DNA of 64,000 bases from an uncultured Porphyromonadaceae bacterium (GTDB lineage: Bacteria > Bacteroidota > Bacteroidia > Bacteroidales > Muribaculaceae), in contig CAMWMD010000008.1 of assembly GCA_947175265.1 (NCBI GenBank), forward strand, positions 1 through 64,000. The letters are read 5' to 3'. The position numbers and the translations under genes are program-made. Below, in pieces: positions 35,058 to 42,964 of the stretch; position 1 is the first letter of the stretch, and each line of letters begins with the position of its first letter. Under the pieces are notes generated by a model, which ran no database searches, was not told the origin of the DNA, and worked only from the letters and a program-made list of their open reading frames with translations.

Positions 35058-35696
35058 CTATTCGAAAGGATGAAACCTTAAGGGTGTGCCGTGATATATA
35101 CCCGGCTCGGTAAGGTCTCTCGTGACTATGGCACCCATCCCTACCGTAATTCCGGAAGAGATGCGGATACCGTTTCGTATCTTTACCCCCAGACCTATGA
35201 AACAATCCTTCCCTATGGTGACTCCCCCTCCTATCACAGCACCCGGACCGATGAAAGTGTTTTCACCGATTACACAGTCATGCTCCACGATTGCCCCGGT
35301 ATTTACCACAACATGAGAGGAAAGAGCGGCGCGGTTTACAATCGCTCCTGAAAGCAGGGCGCATCCGTCTCCTATCACGGAATTTGGCGTCACAGTGGCG
35401 AGGGGTGATATGAGCGATGCAAATCGCGCCCCGCTTATCTGAAACCTTTCGATTATGGCTCGCCGTTTATCCATCCGAGGTACACCTGAATATATGAAGG
35501 CGATATGGAATGGTAAAGGGAGACGGGTGATCGAGGGGTCGGCACACTCATCGCCTATCCATTTGGCATTGATTTTTTCGGATGGGGCAAGAGAGGTGTA
35601 TCCGGCAATCTCAACATCTTCCGGCAACGATTCCATGAGGGAAAGGGCATGACCTCCACCACCCACGAGGATTATTTTTCGGTTATTGTCTTTCAT
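35058..35696 (-). CDS. neuD: NeuD/PglD-type sugar O-acetyltransferase
   Basis: The 212-residue protein starts with the N-terminal Rossmann-like nucleotide-sugar binding part (KIILVGGGGHALSLMESL). About 90 residues of hexapeptide-repeat left-handed beta-helix follow (ISPLATVTPNSVIGDGCALL, then repeated [VI]-G-x4 turns), including the acetyl-CoA site region GAIVEHDCVIG. It probably acetylates a sialic or related sugar. It overlaps the DUF6155-like gene by ATGA and precedes neuB by 9 bp, which supports the neuD assignment over a PglD or lipid A role. Confidence 0.82.
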   Translation of the reverse strand: MKDNNRKIILVGGGGHALSLMESLPEDVEIAGYTSLAPSEKINAKWIGDECADPSITRLPLPFHIAFIYSGVPRMDKRRAIIERFQISGARFASLISPLATVTPNSVIGDGCALLSGAIVNRAALSSHVVVNTGAIVEHDCVIGENTFIGPGAVIGGGVTIGKDCFIGLGVKIRNGIRISSGITVGMGAIVTRDLTEPGIYHGTPLRFHPFE

Positions 35697-36229
35697 ATAT
35701 CTTTTGTTCCTTCGGCTTCGGCCAATTCTGCTTTCATTCTTTCATCGACGTTCAGATAAGAGGGAGCATGCAAGGCATAGTCAATCATCCTCTCCATTCT
35801 CCTTTCGTAGAGGGGTTGCAAGTTGTATGAGGTCACATAGTCTGCCGCCTTTCTGAATTGGGTGACAACAGTGTTCCATGCGGTCTCGCGTACAAGATGC
35901 CTTAACACGAGGCGCGACATCATCACCTCGATATGGTAAATCATGAGTTCGGCCACGGATTCAGGATCAGTCTCAAGGCGTATGAAGTCGGCCACTATAT
36001 CATTTCCCGATTTTGCACTCACCCTACCGCGAGGTCTCCCTTGAGGTGTGAAATAGTTGCGGAACACCTCCTTCTTGGCCTTCTCGAGAGCGGCCTTGAT
36101 ATCCGGATTCATGAAGAACTCGAGGTATTCACGCGCCTCTTTGCGGGCGTCATAGAGATCCATGACCACCTGTATCACCTGTTCTTCCGTAAGAGTCTGG
36201 AGATACTTCTTGAGTTTTGTCTTGCTCAT
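35693..36229 (-). CDS. DUF6155-like conserved protein
   Basis: The 178-residue helical protein begins MSKTKLKKYLQTLTEEQVIQVVMDLYDARKEAREYLEFFMNP, which I recognise as the pattern of DUF6155 proteins. The rest is a helical bundle with a basic, Gly/Arg-rich loop (QGRPRGRVSAKSG). No enzyme motif is seen. The ATG at 36229 forms an ATGA overlap with the Fur-family stop and is preferred over 36250. Its stop overlaps the neuD start the same way. The double coupling suggests a shared transcript with the Fur-like regulator and the sialic acid genes. Function unknown. Confidence 0.65.
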   Translation of the reverse strand: MSKTKLKKYLQTLTEEQVIQVVMDLYDARKEAREYLEFFMNPDIKAALEKAKKEVFRNYFTPQGRPRGRVSAKSGNDIVADFIRLETDPESVAELMIYHIEVMMSRLVLRHLVRETAWNTVVTQFRKAADYVTSYNLQPLYERRMERMIDYALHAPSYLNVDERMKAELAEAEGTKDI

Positions 36230-36660
36230 AGCCCTTCCTTTCTCCGGCAAGTGGGGCAGAGCCCCTTGATTACGTAGTTGACAGCACGGGGCAGGAAACC
36301 GTCAGGCATCTCCACAATCGGTATAGCCGTGTTTTCGAAGCAATAAGTCTCCCTGCATTTCTCGCAGAAGAAATGCACATGCTGGTCGCGCAGGGAATGG
36401 TGGCCTGAACTGAGACAAATCTCATATTTGCTTGAGCGGCTTCCATCTTCTATTACGTGCACTATATCCTTTACGGCATAAAGTTCCAGCACCCTGAATA
36501 TGCTCGCCTTGTCCATAGGGTCGAGGAGTATCTCCAGATCTGCAAGACTGACGGGATGCGTAGTCTTTATCAGTTCCTTAGCCACAAGAATCCTGTTAGG
36601 GGTAGGTTTGATGCCCCTTTTGGAGAGAAAGTCTTCAATGTCTATGCTGTCTCTTGTCAT
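36226..36660 (-). CDS. Fur family transcriptional regulator
   Basis: The 144-residue protein has an N-terminal winged helix (RGIKPTPNRILVAKELIKTTHPVSLADLEILL, then DKASIFRVLELY). The C-terminal metal-binding and dimerisation domain has HVHFFCEKC and CPTCRRK, the two CxxC pairs of the structural zinc site, plus His residues for the sensory site. Members sense iron (Fur), zinc (Zur) or peroxide (PerR). The subtype cannot be fixed. It leads a minus-strand run into DUF6155-neuD-neuB by ATGA coupling. A divergent heavy-metal-associated gene lies upstream with a perfect palindrome in the gap. Confidence 0.87.
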   Translation of the reverse strand: MTRDSIDIEDFLSKRGIKPTPNRILVAKELIKTTHPVSLADLEILLDPMDKASIFRVLELYAVKDIVHVIEDGSRSSKYEICLSSGHHSLRDQHVHFFCEKCRETYCFENTAIPIVEMPDGFLPRAVNYVIKGLCPTCRRKEGL

Positions 36661-36737
36661 ATTATTCCGGAGATTTTTGAGGATGGTGTTTGACGAGTCT
36701 TCCCGATTATTAGAAAACGTCTTCGCGGGTGGTATTA

Positions 36738-36754
36738 TTACACGTTTCGTGTAA
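36738..36754. promoter_or_regulatory. Perfect palindrome between Fur-family and HMA genes (candidate operator)
   Basis: TTACACGTTTCGTGTAA is a 7-3-7 inverted repeat lying 78 bp upstream of the Fur-family start and 61 bp upstream of the HMA -7 element. Fur-family proteins bind 15-19 bp AT-rich palindromes and often repress their own genes, so autoregulation is plausible. The sequence differs from classical Fur, Zur and PerR boxes. Confidence 0.5.
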
Positions 36755-36814
36755 AGGATTATAGCCGGCTATGAGACGATGTGAAATTGCAATCGGGTTG
36801 CAGTAGGAAGTCAG

Positions 36815-36822
36815 TAATTTTG
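36815..36822 (+). promoter_or_regulatory. Bacteroidetes -7 promoter element TAATTTTG (HMA gene)
   Basis: TAATTTTG matches TAnnTTTG and lies 49 bp before the ATG at 36872. TTG triplets at 36798 and 36787 give spacers of 14 and 25 bp, neither ideal for a -33 element. Confidence 0.5.
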
Positions 36823-36871
36823 CCATACGAAAGATCCACGGCGGATAAGCCGTAATTAAAAATGGAATGTT

Positions 36872-37087
36872 ATGAAAAAAACGTTCAAGATAGAAGTGGA
36901 TTGCGCCAATTGTGCCAATCTCGTGGAAGAGGCGGCAGGTAAGGTAACCGGAGTGAAAGACCTCACGATATCCTTCATGACGCAGAAGATGAAAGTGGAA
37001 TTCGCCGAAGGAGCCGACCCTGAAGAGGTGATGGGGGAGATTCTAAAGGTAGCCAAGAAAATAGAACCGGATTTCGAGATTCTATGA
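36872..37087 (+). CDS. Heavy-metal-associated (HMA) domain protein
   Basis: The 71-residue protein is a single ferredoxin-like HMA domain: MKKTFKIEVDCANCANLVEEAAGKVTGV with the metal-binding CxxC (Cys11, Cys14), then two beta-alpha elements. Such proteins act as metallochaperones, usually for Cu(I), passing metal to P-type ATPases; no ATPase is in the window. DCANCAN differs from the usual GMTCxxC. The divergent Fur-family regulator suggests metal-linked control. Its 3' end overlaps the convergent SpoU methyltransferase gene by 6 bp. Confidence 0.85.
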   Translation: MKKTFKIEVDCANCANLVEEAAGKVTGVKDLTISFMTQKMKVEFAEGADPEEVMGEILKVAKKIEPDFEIL

Positions 37088-37912
37088 TGGGTTGTTGCCC
37101 TCAGGTCTGCGGAGTTGCCAGAAAGCCACAGCCGAGGCAGCCGCGACATTGAGGGAGTCTACACCATGCATCATCGGTATGCGGGCGGTGTAGTCGGCAT
37201 CAGCGATCACATCATGGGCGAGCCCGTCACCTTCCGTCCCTAAAATGAGGGCGAGGCGTGGCTCGGCGCATAGACTTTTGTCGTCAATCGATACGGATTT
37301 GTCGGTCAAGGCAAGCGCCACTGTCTTGAATCCATTCTCCTTCAAGGAGGAGACGGGAGCATCCAGCCACGTCCAGGGGATGAGAAACACGCTCCCCATA
37401 GAGACACGCACCGCCCTTCGGTTCAACGGGTCGCATGATGTGGTGGTCAATAGCACGGCATCCATACCTAATGCGGCGGCCGAACGGAATATGGCACCGA
37501 TGTTGGTGGTGTCGGTCACGCCGTCGATGACAACAATACGAGAGGCATCCCCAGTTATTTCAGCGACAGAGGGGTGTCTCTCTCTTTTCATGGCGCACAG
37601 CACACCGCGTGTGAGTGTGTAACCCGTAATGTCGGCAAGGATTTCACGGCTCCCCGTATAGACGGGTATGTTGCCGCAACGTTCTATTATCCTTGCTGCA
37701 TCCCCGGTGATATGTTTCCTTTCGCAGAGGAGAGCCAGGGGAGTGTAGCCCGCATCGAGCGCGACATTGATCACTTTCGGGCTTTCGGCTATGAATATAC
37801 CCTTTTCGGGTTCAAGACGGTTGCGTAACTGAGCCTCGGTCAAGGTGGAGAACATTGCCGCACCCGGATGGGTCAGACTGTCGATTTCTATTATTTCAGT
37901 GCGTTTTTCCAT
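37082..37912 (-). CDS. SpoU/TrmH family RNA 2'-O-methyltransferase
   Basis: The 276-residue protein has an N-terminal substrate-binding part (EKGIFIAESPKVINVALDAGY) and a SPOUT C-terminal domain with the three motifs: DTTNIGAIFRSAAALGMDAVLL (motif 1), LALILGTEGDGL (motif 2) and IPMMHGVDSLNVAAASAVAFW (motif 3, knot). It methylates ribose 2'-OH in rRNA or tRNA using SAM. The exact target is not readable. It is monocistronic and divergent from the DUF1460 gene. A TAATTTTG element on the minus strand (37924-37917) lies just 4 bp before its ATG. Confidence 0.88.
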   Translation of the reverse strand: MEKRTEIIEIDSLTHPGAAMFSTLTEAQLRNRLEPEKGIFIAESPKVINVALDAGYTPLALLCERKHITGDAARIIERCGNIPVYTGSREILADITGYTLTRGVLCAMKRERHPSVAEITGDASRIVVIDGVTDTTNIGAIFRSAAALGMDAVLLTTTSCDPLNRRAVRVSMGSVFLIPWTWLDAPVSSLKENGFKTVALALTDKSVSIDDKSLCAEPRLALILGTEGDGLAHDVIADADYTARIPMMHGVDSLNVAAASAVAFWQLRRPEGNNPS

Positions 37913-37916
37913 GAGA

Positions 37917-37924
37917 CAAAATTA
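37917..37924 (-). promoter_or_regulatory. TAATTTTG element directly before the SpoU start codon
   Basis: On the minus strand TAATTTTG is followed by four bases and then the ATG at 37912. If it is a promoter the transcript would have almost no leader, or translation starts further in. A TTG on the minus strand at 37942-37940 gives a short 15-bp spacer, so support is modest. Confidence 0.35.
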
Positions 37925-37968
37925 ATCATTATTTTGGAGCAAGGGGGTTGGATTAGTGAATAAATTGC

Positions 37969-37976
37969 TAAATTTG
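37969..37976 (+). promoter_or_regulatory. Promoter TTG-N18-TAAATTTG before the DUF1460 gene
   Basis: TAAATTTG at 37969-37976 has a TTG at 37948-37950, a normal 18-bp spacer. The first ATG of the gene is only 7 bp after the element, which implies a leaderless or nearly leaderless mRNA, or use of the ATG at 37993. Confidence 0.55.
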
Positions 37977-37983
37977 CAGAAAA

Positions 37984-38916
37984 ATGATGAATATGAAGAG
38001 CAATATAGCAAAAGCATCCACCCTGCTGCCTAAATACAGGCGGCACTTTAACCGAAGGCTGATATCATTCCTTATGATTCTTGGCATACTTGCGGCGTTA
38101 CCCTCGAGCGGACTCTGCGCTAACGTAAGGATTCATTGCGCGGAAGACAGCGCGAAGGTGAATGCACTGTTGAAGGCAGCAGCCGCTCACGGGGGGGCGT
38201 TCGGCGAGCGTTGCGCTTTCGTGGCGCGTGAAATGGCAGGTACGAAGTCGGGTCCGGCCGCTGACAACGACACGGTAGGGACACTGATGGTAGACATGCA
38301 CTCCGTCGACCGTCTCGGATTCATAAATACGGTCATGGCCATAGCCCAGGCAAGCACTAGGAAGATTCCCCGCTTCGAGGAGTTTGTCAATTATCTTGAG
38401 CGATATTCACGCCGCAAGGGTGTCGACGAGGGTTTCACCTCCCAATTCTTCTATGGCTCTGACTGGATAGTTGACAACGTGTACAGAGGAAACCTCAAGG
38501 AGATGACGGAATACCTGACCGGGGGAGGCTTCAAGACCAAGACCCTTGACTACGTGAGCCATCATCCGGAGTTATATCCGGCCCTCAAGGATTCACTCAC
38601 CATGGAGCGCATAAAGATGATGGAGATGGGTTTCCGCAGCCACCGGCTTCCGCACCTGAAGAAGCAGAGCATATCCAATAAAGAGCTTCATGAACTTCTT
38701 GAAAACGGAGATATCATCATGATGCTCTCAAACGAAATAGACCGTGATATCCACGATATCGGATTTGTCGAGATGCGCGACGGCGTCCCTTACCTCATCC
38801 ATATCTCGGATGAGAAGGGTGAGGTGGTGGTGGATCCTTATCCGGCGGCACGCTTATTCAAGTTGGAAAACCAGCGTTTCTACGGATATAGATGGCTGCG
38901 GCCATACGATCAGTAA
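37984..38916 (+). CDS. DUF1460 / NlpC-P60-like amidase-fold protein lacking the catalytic Cys
   Basis: The 310-residue protein has a long basic N-terminus, a hydrophobic signal segment (LISFLMILGILAALPSSGLCA, about 26-46), and a domain I recognise as DUF1460 (N-acetylmuramoyl-L-alanine amidase-like). Supporting segments are FYGSDWIVDN (about 156-165), DIHDIGFVEM with the expected His, and YLIHIS. In active members the nucleophile lies in a (L/F)DCTTFVE motif; here the matching stretch is VDRLGFINTVMA, with Arg110 in place of Cys. It is probably a secreted pseudoenzyme or binding protein. The alignment is from memory, so the substitution should be checked. Confidence 0.72.
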   Translation: MMNMKSNIAKASTLLPKYRRHFNRRLISFLMILGILAALPSSGLCANVRIHCAEDSAKVNALLKAAAAHGGAFGERCAFVAREMAGTKSGPAADNDTVGTLMVDMHSVDRLGFINTVMAIAQASTRKIPRFEEFVNYLERYSRRKGVDEGFTSQFFYGSDWIVDNVYRGNLKEMTEYLTGGGFKTKTLDYVSHHPELYPALKDSLTMERIKMMEMGFRSHRLPHLKKQSISNKELHELLENGDIIMMLSNEIDRDIHDIGFVEMRDGVPYLIHISDEKGEVVVDPYPAARLFKLENQRFYGYRWLRPYDQ

Positions 38917-38938
38917 GATATACGGCCAAGTCACGACT

Positions 38939-38980
38939 ACAGGTGGCATCATTTCGGGATGCTACCTGTAATTTTTTATT
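38939..38980 (+). terminator. Intrinsic terminator after the DUF1460 gene
   Basis: ACAGGTGGCATC (38939-38950) pairs with GATGCTACCTGT (38958-38969) over 12 positions with one wobble, followed by AATTTTTTATT. It sits 23 bp after the stop codon. Confidence 0.88.
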
Positions 38981-39083
38981 GGATCAGGGTATTTAAGGAG
39001 GTTGCGGGAGATGTGGAACAACAAATATCAAGACAGGAGGTAAATTTTTCAATGTTATCCTTGGATTATTAGTGGCAAAATGC

Positions 39084-39091
39084 TAAATTTG
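39084..39091 (+). promoter_or_regulatory. Promoter TTG-N20-TAAATTTG for ansA
   Basis: TAAATTTG matches TAnnTTTG and has a TTG at 39061-39063, a 20-bp spacer. It lies 67 bp before the ansA ATG. Nothing else is seen in the gap after the terminator. Confidence 0.65.
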
Positions 39092-39158
39092 CACAATACA
39101 ATTTAAAACAGTCATTGCAGTAGTTCCTGCTGCGCCCATAAGAAACACCAAGGATCCT

Positions 39159-40205
39159 ATGCATAATGACCTTCCCAGACCTAAAATCATGATGATTTAC
39201 ACCGGAGGCACTATCGGCATGAGAGAAAATCCGGAGACGAAAGCCCTTGAGCCTTTCGATTTCAATCATCTTATAGAGAATGTTCCGAAATTGAAGATGC
39301 TCGATTATGAGATAGCGAGCACACAATTCGAGCATCCGATAGACTCCTCGGCCATGACACCCGAGCATTGGAAACAGATAGCAAAGGTGATAGAGACCAA
39401 TTACGACAATTATGACGGTTTCGTAGTGCTCCACGGCACAGACACTATGGCCTACACCGCCTCCGCGTTGAGTTTCATGCTTGAGAATCTCGACAAGCCG
39501 GTGATCATCACCGGTTCCCAATTGCCCATAGGCGAGGTGCGCACAGACGGCGAGGAAAACCTCATCACCGCGCTCCAGATTGCGGCTTCCCGCGATGAGA
39601 ACGGGCAGAATGTGGTGCGCGAGGTAGCGATACTTTTCGAGAATTACCTCTGGCGCGGCAACAGAAGCACCAAGCGCAGTGCCGACAATTTCAACGCCTT
39701 CAGGAGCAACAACTATCCCGAACTTGCCAAGATAGGGCTCGGGATAACATATAACCGCGATGCCCTGTGGCGTATTCGCAACCATGACGCGCCCCTGAAG
39801 GTGCATTATGACATGGATTGCAATGTGATATTCATCGACCTATTTCCGGGTATTGAGGAACGGGCTGTGAGACACATGCTCAATACTCCCGGAATCAAAG
39901 GGGTGGTGCTCAAAACGTTCGGAGCAGGTAACGGCCCGAACAGCCAATGGTTTCTTGATGCCATCCGCGAGACCGTGGCTAAGGGGATTGTGGTGGTGAA
40001 TATCACCCAGTGCAACAACGGGAGCGTGCTTCCCTACCGCTACGTCACCGGGCTTGACCTGGCGCGTGCCGGAGTGGTGTCAGGTCATGACCTTACCTCG
40101 GAGGCGGCGATAACAAAACTCATGCATCTGCTTGGAAGGAAACTATCCCCTGAGGATGTTAAAAATTACATGGAATACAGTCTTTGTGGGGAAATGTCGT
40201 CGTGA
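39159..40205 (+). CDS. ansA: Type I L-asparaginase (cytoplasmic)
   Basis: The 348-residue enzyme hydrolyses L-asparagine to aspartate and ammonia. The first threonine motif is IYTGGTIGMRENP (about 14-26) and the second VLHGTDTMAYTASALSFML (about 89-107), which supply the two catalytic Thr and the Asp/Lys triad. There is no signal peptide, so it is the type I, low-affinity cytoplasmic form. Length matches the family. It has its own promoter and appears monocistronic; the next gene starts 100 bp on. Confidence 0.92.
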   Translation: MHNDLPRPKIMMIYTGGTIGMRENPETKALEPFDFNHLIENVPKLKMLDYEIASTQFEHPIDSSAMTPEHWKQIAKVIETNYDNYDGFVVLHGTDTMAYTASALSFMLENLDKPVIITGSQLPIGEVRTDGEENLITALQIAASRDENGQNVVREVAILFENYLWRGNRSTKRSADNFNAFRSNNYPELAKIGLGITYNRDALWRIRNHDAPLKVHYDMDCNVIFIDLFPGIEERAVRHMLNTPGIKGVVLKTFGAGNGPNSQWFLDAIRETVAKGIVVVNITQCNNGSVLPYRYVTGLDLARAGVVSGHDLTSEAAITKLMHLLGRKLSPEDVKNYMEYSLCGEMSS

Positions 40206-40305
40206 AATTGCGAAAACGGGATAATTTTTGTAATTTCGCATTCAACATGTCTGTGCCCCATATCGGGTCAGGCAGCCGACACACCCTCAAAAGCACCGTA
40301 GAAAA

Positions 40306-41052
40306 ATGAACGGACTGACAGCGGCGGACTATGCCGACACAGGACAATGGCGACTGATTGTGAACATATTCCCCACAGGAATTACAGCACATCTCGAAAA
40401 CACCATACATACCGATCTGGAGCCTCAACTTCTATTCTCCACAGAATGGGAGGAGGATGCCGACACACTCCTGCGCCATATTGAGAATGCCGTCTATGAT
40501 CATCCCCGTGTGCTCGATGACTTCACAGCCCGGATAATAGTGCATGACCGCAACACACTGTTTATGCCGACGGCCGTCATGGAGGAAAACGAAGGTATTG
40601 ACGAAATCTTCTACACGACGGTTTTTGAGACCGACCCCGCCGATGTCATGAACGACACTTTCGGCGATATAACGGCACTCTACTCCCCGACGCCGGGGTT
40701 GAAGGCCTTCCTTAGCCGCACGTTCCCCGGAGCGATGGTGGAATCGGCTTTGATGAGGAGAGTGAGGCGGTTCAGAAAAGAGGATGGAAAGCGAATCTAT
40801 ATCTCAGTCAGGAAAGGTGAGGCCGATTTCCTGCTTTTCGACGGAGAGGAATTCCTGTCAGGCTCCACTCATTGTGTCAATGCCCCTTCGGATGTGGTCT
40901 ATCATGCCGTCAACATAATTGACGTGTGCGACCTGGTTCCCGCAGATGTGAGCGTGATGATTGAGGGTGAGGAGAATGTCGGCGAGGTATGCTCCCTTTT
41001 GGAGAGGATAGTGGCCTCGGTGAATGTCAATACAGAAAATAAGCGGAGATGA
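40306..41052 (+). CDS. DUF3822 family protein
   Basis: The 248-residue protein fits the Bacteroidetes DUF3822 family, whose members have an actin-like ASKHA fold. Typical segments are the beta-hairpin start (GQWRLIVNIFPTGITAHL) and YISVRKGEADFLLFDGEEFLSGSTH (about 165-190), then a helix and the VMIEGEENVGE strand. Its function is not known. The stop overlaps the rsmD start as ATGA, and I recall DUF3822 beside rsmD in related genomes, which suggests a functional tie. An imperfect -7 element TAATTTCG lies at 40231. Confidence 0.8.
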   Translation: MNGLTAADYADTGQWRLIVNIFPTGITAHLENTIHTDLEPQLLFSTEWEEDADTLLRHIENAVYDHPRVLDDFTARIIVHDRNTLFMPTAVMEENEGIDEIFYTTVFETDPADVMNDTFGDITALYSPTPGLKAFLSRTFPGAMVESALMRRVRRFRKEDGKRIYISVRKGEADFLLFDGEEFLSGSTHCVNAPSDVVYHAVNIIDVCDLVPADVSVMIEGEENVGEVCSLLERIVASVNVNTENKRR

Positions 41053-41585
41053 GGATAATCAGAGGAAAATACGGTCGCCGGAGATTTGATGTGCCGAAGA
41101 ATATCACGGCACGCCCCACGACTGATTTCGCACGTGAAAATATCTTCAATGTGCTTGAGAACATTGAGGATTTCGAGGGTAAGACGGCACTTGACCTTTT
41201 CGCAGGCACAGGGGCTATAAGTTGGGAATTTGTGTCGAGAGGATGCCGCGAGACGGTGGCCGTTGAGCAGGCTGCCGTACAGACCGGGTTCATAAGGAGC
41301 GTGAAGGAGAAACTTGGCGACGAGACGCTGCGCATAATAAAGGGCGACGTGTTCAAATATATAGCCACAAGCAGCCGGCGTTTTGATTTCATCTTCGCAG
41401 ACCCCCCTTACGACCATCCGAGATTTGAGGAGATTCCCGAACTTATCCTTTCCTCCCCCCTTGTGGGCCCGGGGTCGATAGTGGTGATAGAGCATTCCCG
41501 CACACGCGATTTCTCGCATCTCCCCGGATTTTCGCAGCACAGGGTCTACGGAAGTGTCAATTTCTCAATCTTTGTCATCGAATGA
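41049..41585 (+). CDS. rsmD: 16S rRNA (guanine(966)-N(2))-methyltransferase RsmD
   Basis: The 178-residue enzyme starts MRIIRGKYGRRRFDVPK and has RPTTDFARENIFNVL (substrate side), the SAM motif ALDLFAGTGAISWEFVSRG and the catalytic FADPPYDHP (about 117-125). It methylates N2 of G966 in 16S rRNA. The start overlaps the DUF3822 stop by 4 bp. Length and motif order are normal. Confidence 0.93.
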   Translation: MRIIRGKYGRRRFDVPKNITARPTTDFARENIFNVLENIEDFEGKTALDLFAGTGAISWEFVSRGCRETVAVEQAAVQTGFIRSVKEKLGDETLRIIKGDVFKYIATSSRRFDFIFADPPYDHPRFEEIPELILSSPLVGPGSIVVIEHSRTRDFSHLPGFSQHRVYGSVNFSIFVIE

Positions 41586-41649
41586 TGACGTAGCCGGCGT
41601 GCAGTGACGGCGTGGATTTATCAAAATAAACCCAGAGAAACCAATATAT

Positions 41650-42867
41650 ATGGATAATAAGATAAAACTCGATACTATCGAGGAGGCAATTGAGGATTTC
41701 CGCGAGGGGAAGTTCATAATTGTGGTCGACGATGAGGATCGCGAGAATGAGGGCGACCTCATCATCGCGGCTGAGAAGATAACACCTGATGACGTAAACT
41801 TCATGCTGAAGAATGCCAGGGGAGTGCTTTGTGTGCCTATCACCAATCAGAGATGCGAGGAACTCCGGCTGCCACATCAGGTGGACGACAACACCTCCAT
41901 GCTTGGCACCCCTTTCACCGTTACGGTGGATAAACTTGAGGGATGCTCCACAGGTGTGTCTTCTGAAGACCGTGCAGCCACAATCCGAGCGCTCGCAGAT
42001 CCCGCCTCCACCCCCGAGACTTTCGGCCGCCCGGGGCATATAAATCCCCTCTATGCACAGGATCGCGGTGTGATACAGCGGTGCGGGCACACGGAGGCTG
42101 CTGTGGATTTCGCACGCCTCGCAGGGCTTCAACCCGCCGCCGCTCTGATGGAGATAATGAGCGACGACGGCACTATGGCCCGCCTCCCGGAACTCCGTCA
42201 GAAGGCTGACGAATGGGGAATGAAACTTGTCAGCATACGCGATCTAATCGCATTCCGCATGAAGAATGATTCGATAGTGGAGATGGGGGAGGAGGTGGAC
42301 ATGCCCACCTCATACGGCCATTTCCGCCTCATACCTTTCCGGCAGAAGGATAACGGACTCGAGCACATCGCTCTGATAAAGGGTGACGTCAGGACCGAAG
42401 ACCCCGTGTTGGTAAGGGTGCATTCATCTTGCGCGACAGGCGACATTTTCGGTTCGCTGCGTTGCGAATGCGGCGAGCAGTTGCACCTTGCAATGAAAAT
42501 GATCGAGGATGAGGGTCGCGGAGCGGTGATCTACCTTAATCAGGAGGGACGCGGAATCGGCCTTATGGATAAGATAAAGGCCTATAAACTTCAGGAGAAC
42601 GGCCTTGACACGGTCGATGCCAATCTCCATCTCGGCCATAAGGCTGATGAGCGCGACTACGGCGTGGGAGCAAACATACTTCATGCCCTCGGCATAAGGA
42701 AGATGCGCCTGCTCTCCAATAATCCGGTGAAGCGGATAGGGCTGGAAGGCTACGGACTTGAGGTGACGGAGAATGTGCCTCTCGAAGTGGAGCCGAACAA
42801 GTACAACCGCTTCTATATGCACACAAAGAAAGAAAGGATGGGCCACGACCTTCATAAAGTGGATTGA
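41650..42867 (+). CDS. ribBA: Bifunctional DHBP synthase / GTP cyclohydrolase II
   Basis: The 405-residue fusion provides both precursors of riboflavin. The N-terminal RibB domain has [14 protein letters not shown] (metal and substrate site, about 26-39) and [26 protein letters not shown]. The C-terminal RibA domain starts near residue 208 and has [18 protein letters not shown] (the three zinc Cys) and [19 protein letters not shown], then [13 protein letters not shown]. No FMN riboswitch is recognised in the 64-bp gap upstream. A strong hairpin follows. Confidence 0.95.
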   Translation: MDNKIKLDTIEEAIEDFREGKFIIVVDDEDRENEGDLIIAAEKITPDDVNFMLKNARGVLCVPITNQRCEELRLPHQVDDNTSMLGTPFTVTVDKLEGCSTGVSSEDRAATIRALADPASTPETFGRPGHINPLYAQDRGVIQRCGHTEAAVDFARLAGLQPAAALMEIMSDDGTMARLPELRQKADEWGMKLVSIRDLIAFRMKNDSIVEMGEEVDMPTSYGHFRLIPFRQKDNGLEHIALIKGDVRTEDPVLVRVHSSCATGDIFGSLRCECGEQLHLAMKMIEDEGRGAVIYLNQEGRGIGLMDKIKAYKLQENGLDTVDANLHLGHKADERDYGVGANILHALGIRKMRLLSNNPVKRIGLEGYGLEVTENVPLEVEPNKYNRFYMHTKKERMGHDLHKVD

Positions 42868-42875
42868 CCATACAT

Positions 42876-42916
42876 GACAGACAGACCATTCGCTTTGAGG
42901 CGGCGGTCTGTCTGTC
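42876..42916 (+). terminator. Hairpin downstream of ribBA
   Basis: GACAGACAGACC (42876-42887) and GGTCTGTCTGTC (42905-42916) form a perfect 12-bp stem. The U tract after it is weak (GCTATATC), so it may be a partial terminator or an mRNA 3'-end stabiliser. Confidence 0.6.
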
Positions 42917-42964
42917 GCTATATCTAACAAACCATTCAATTATCTACCTTAACCAGACTAAAAC

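Noticed and set aside
41586-41649. FMN riboswitch before ribBA
   Set aside because: The gap is only 64 bp and lacks the conserved RFN core; too short for the element.
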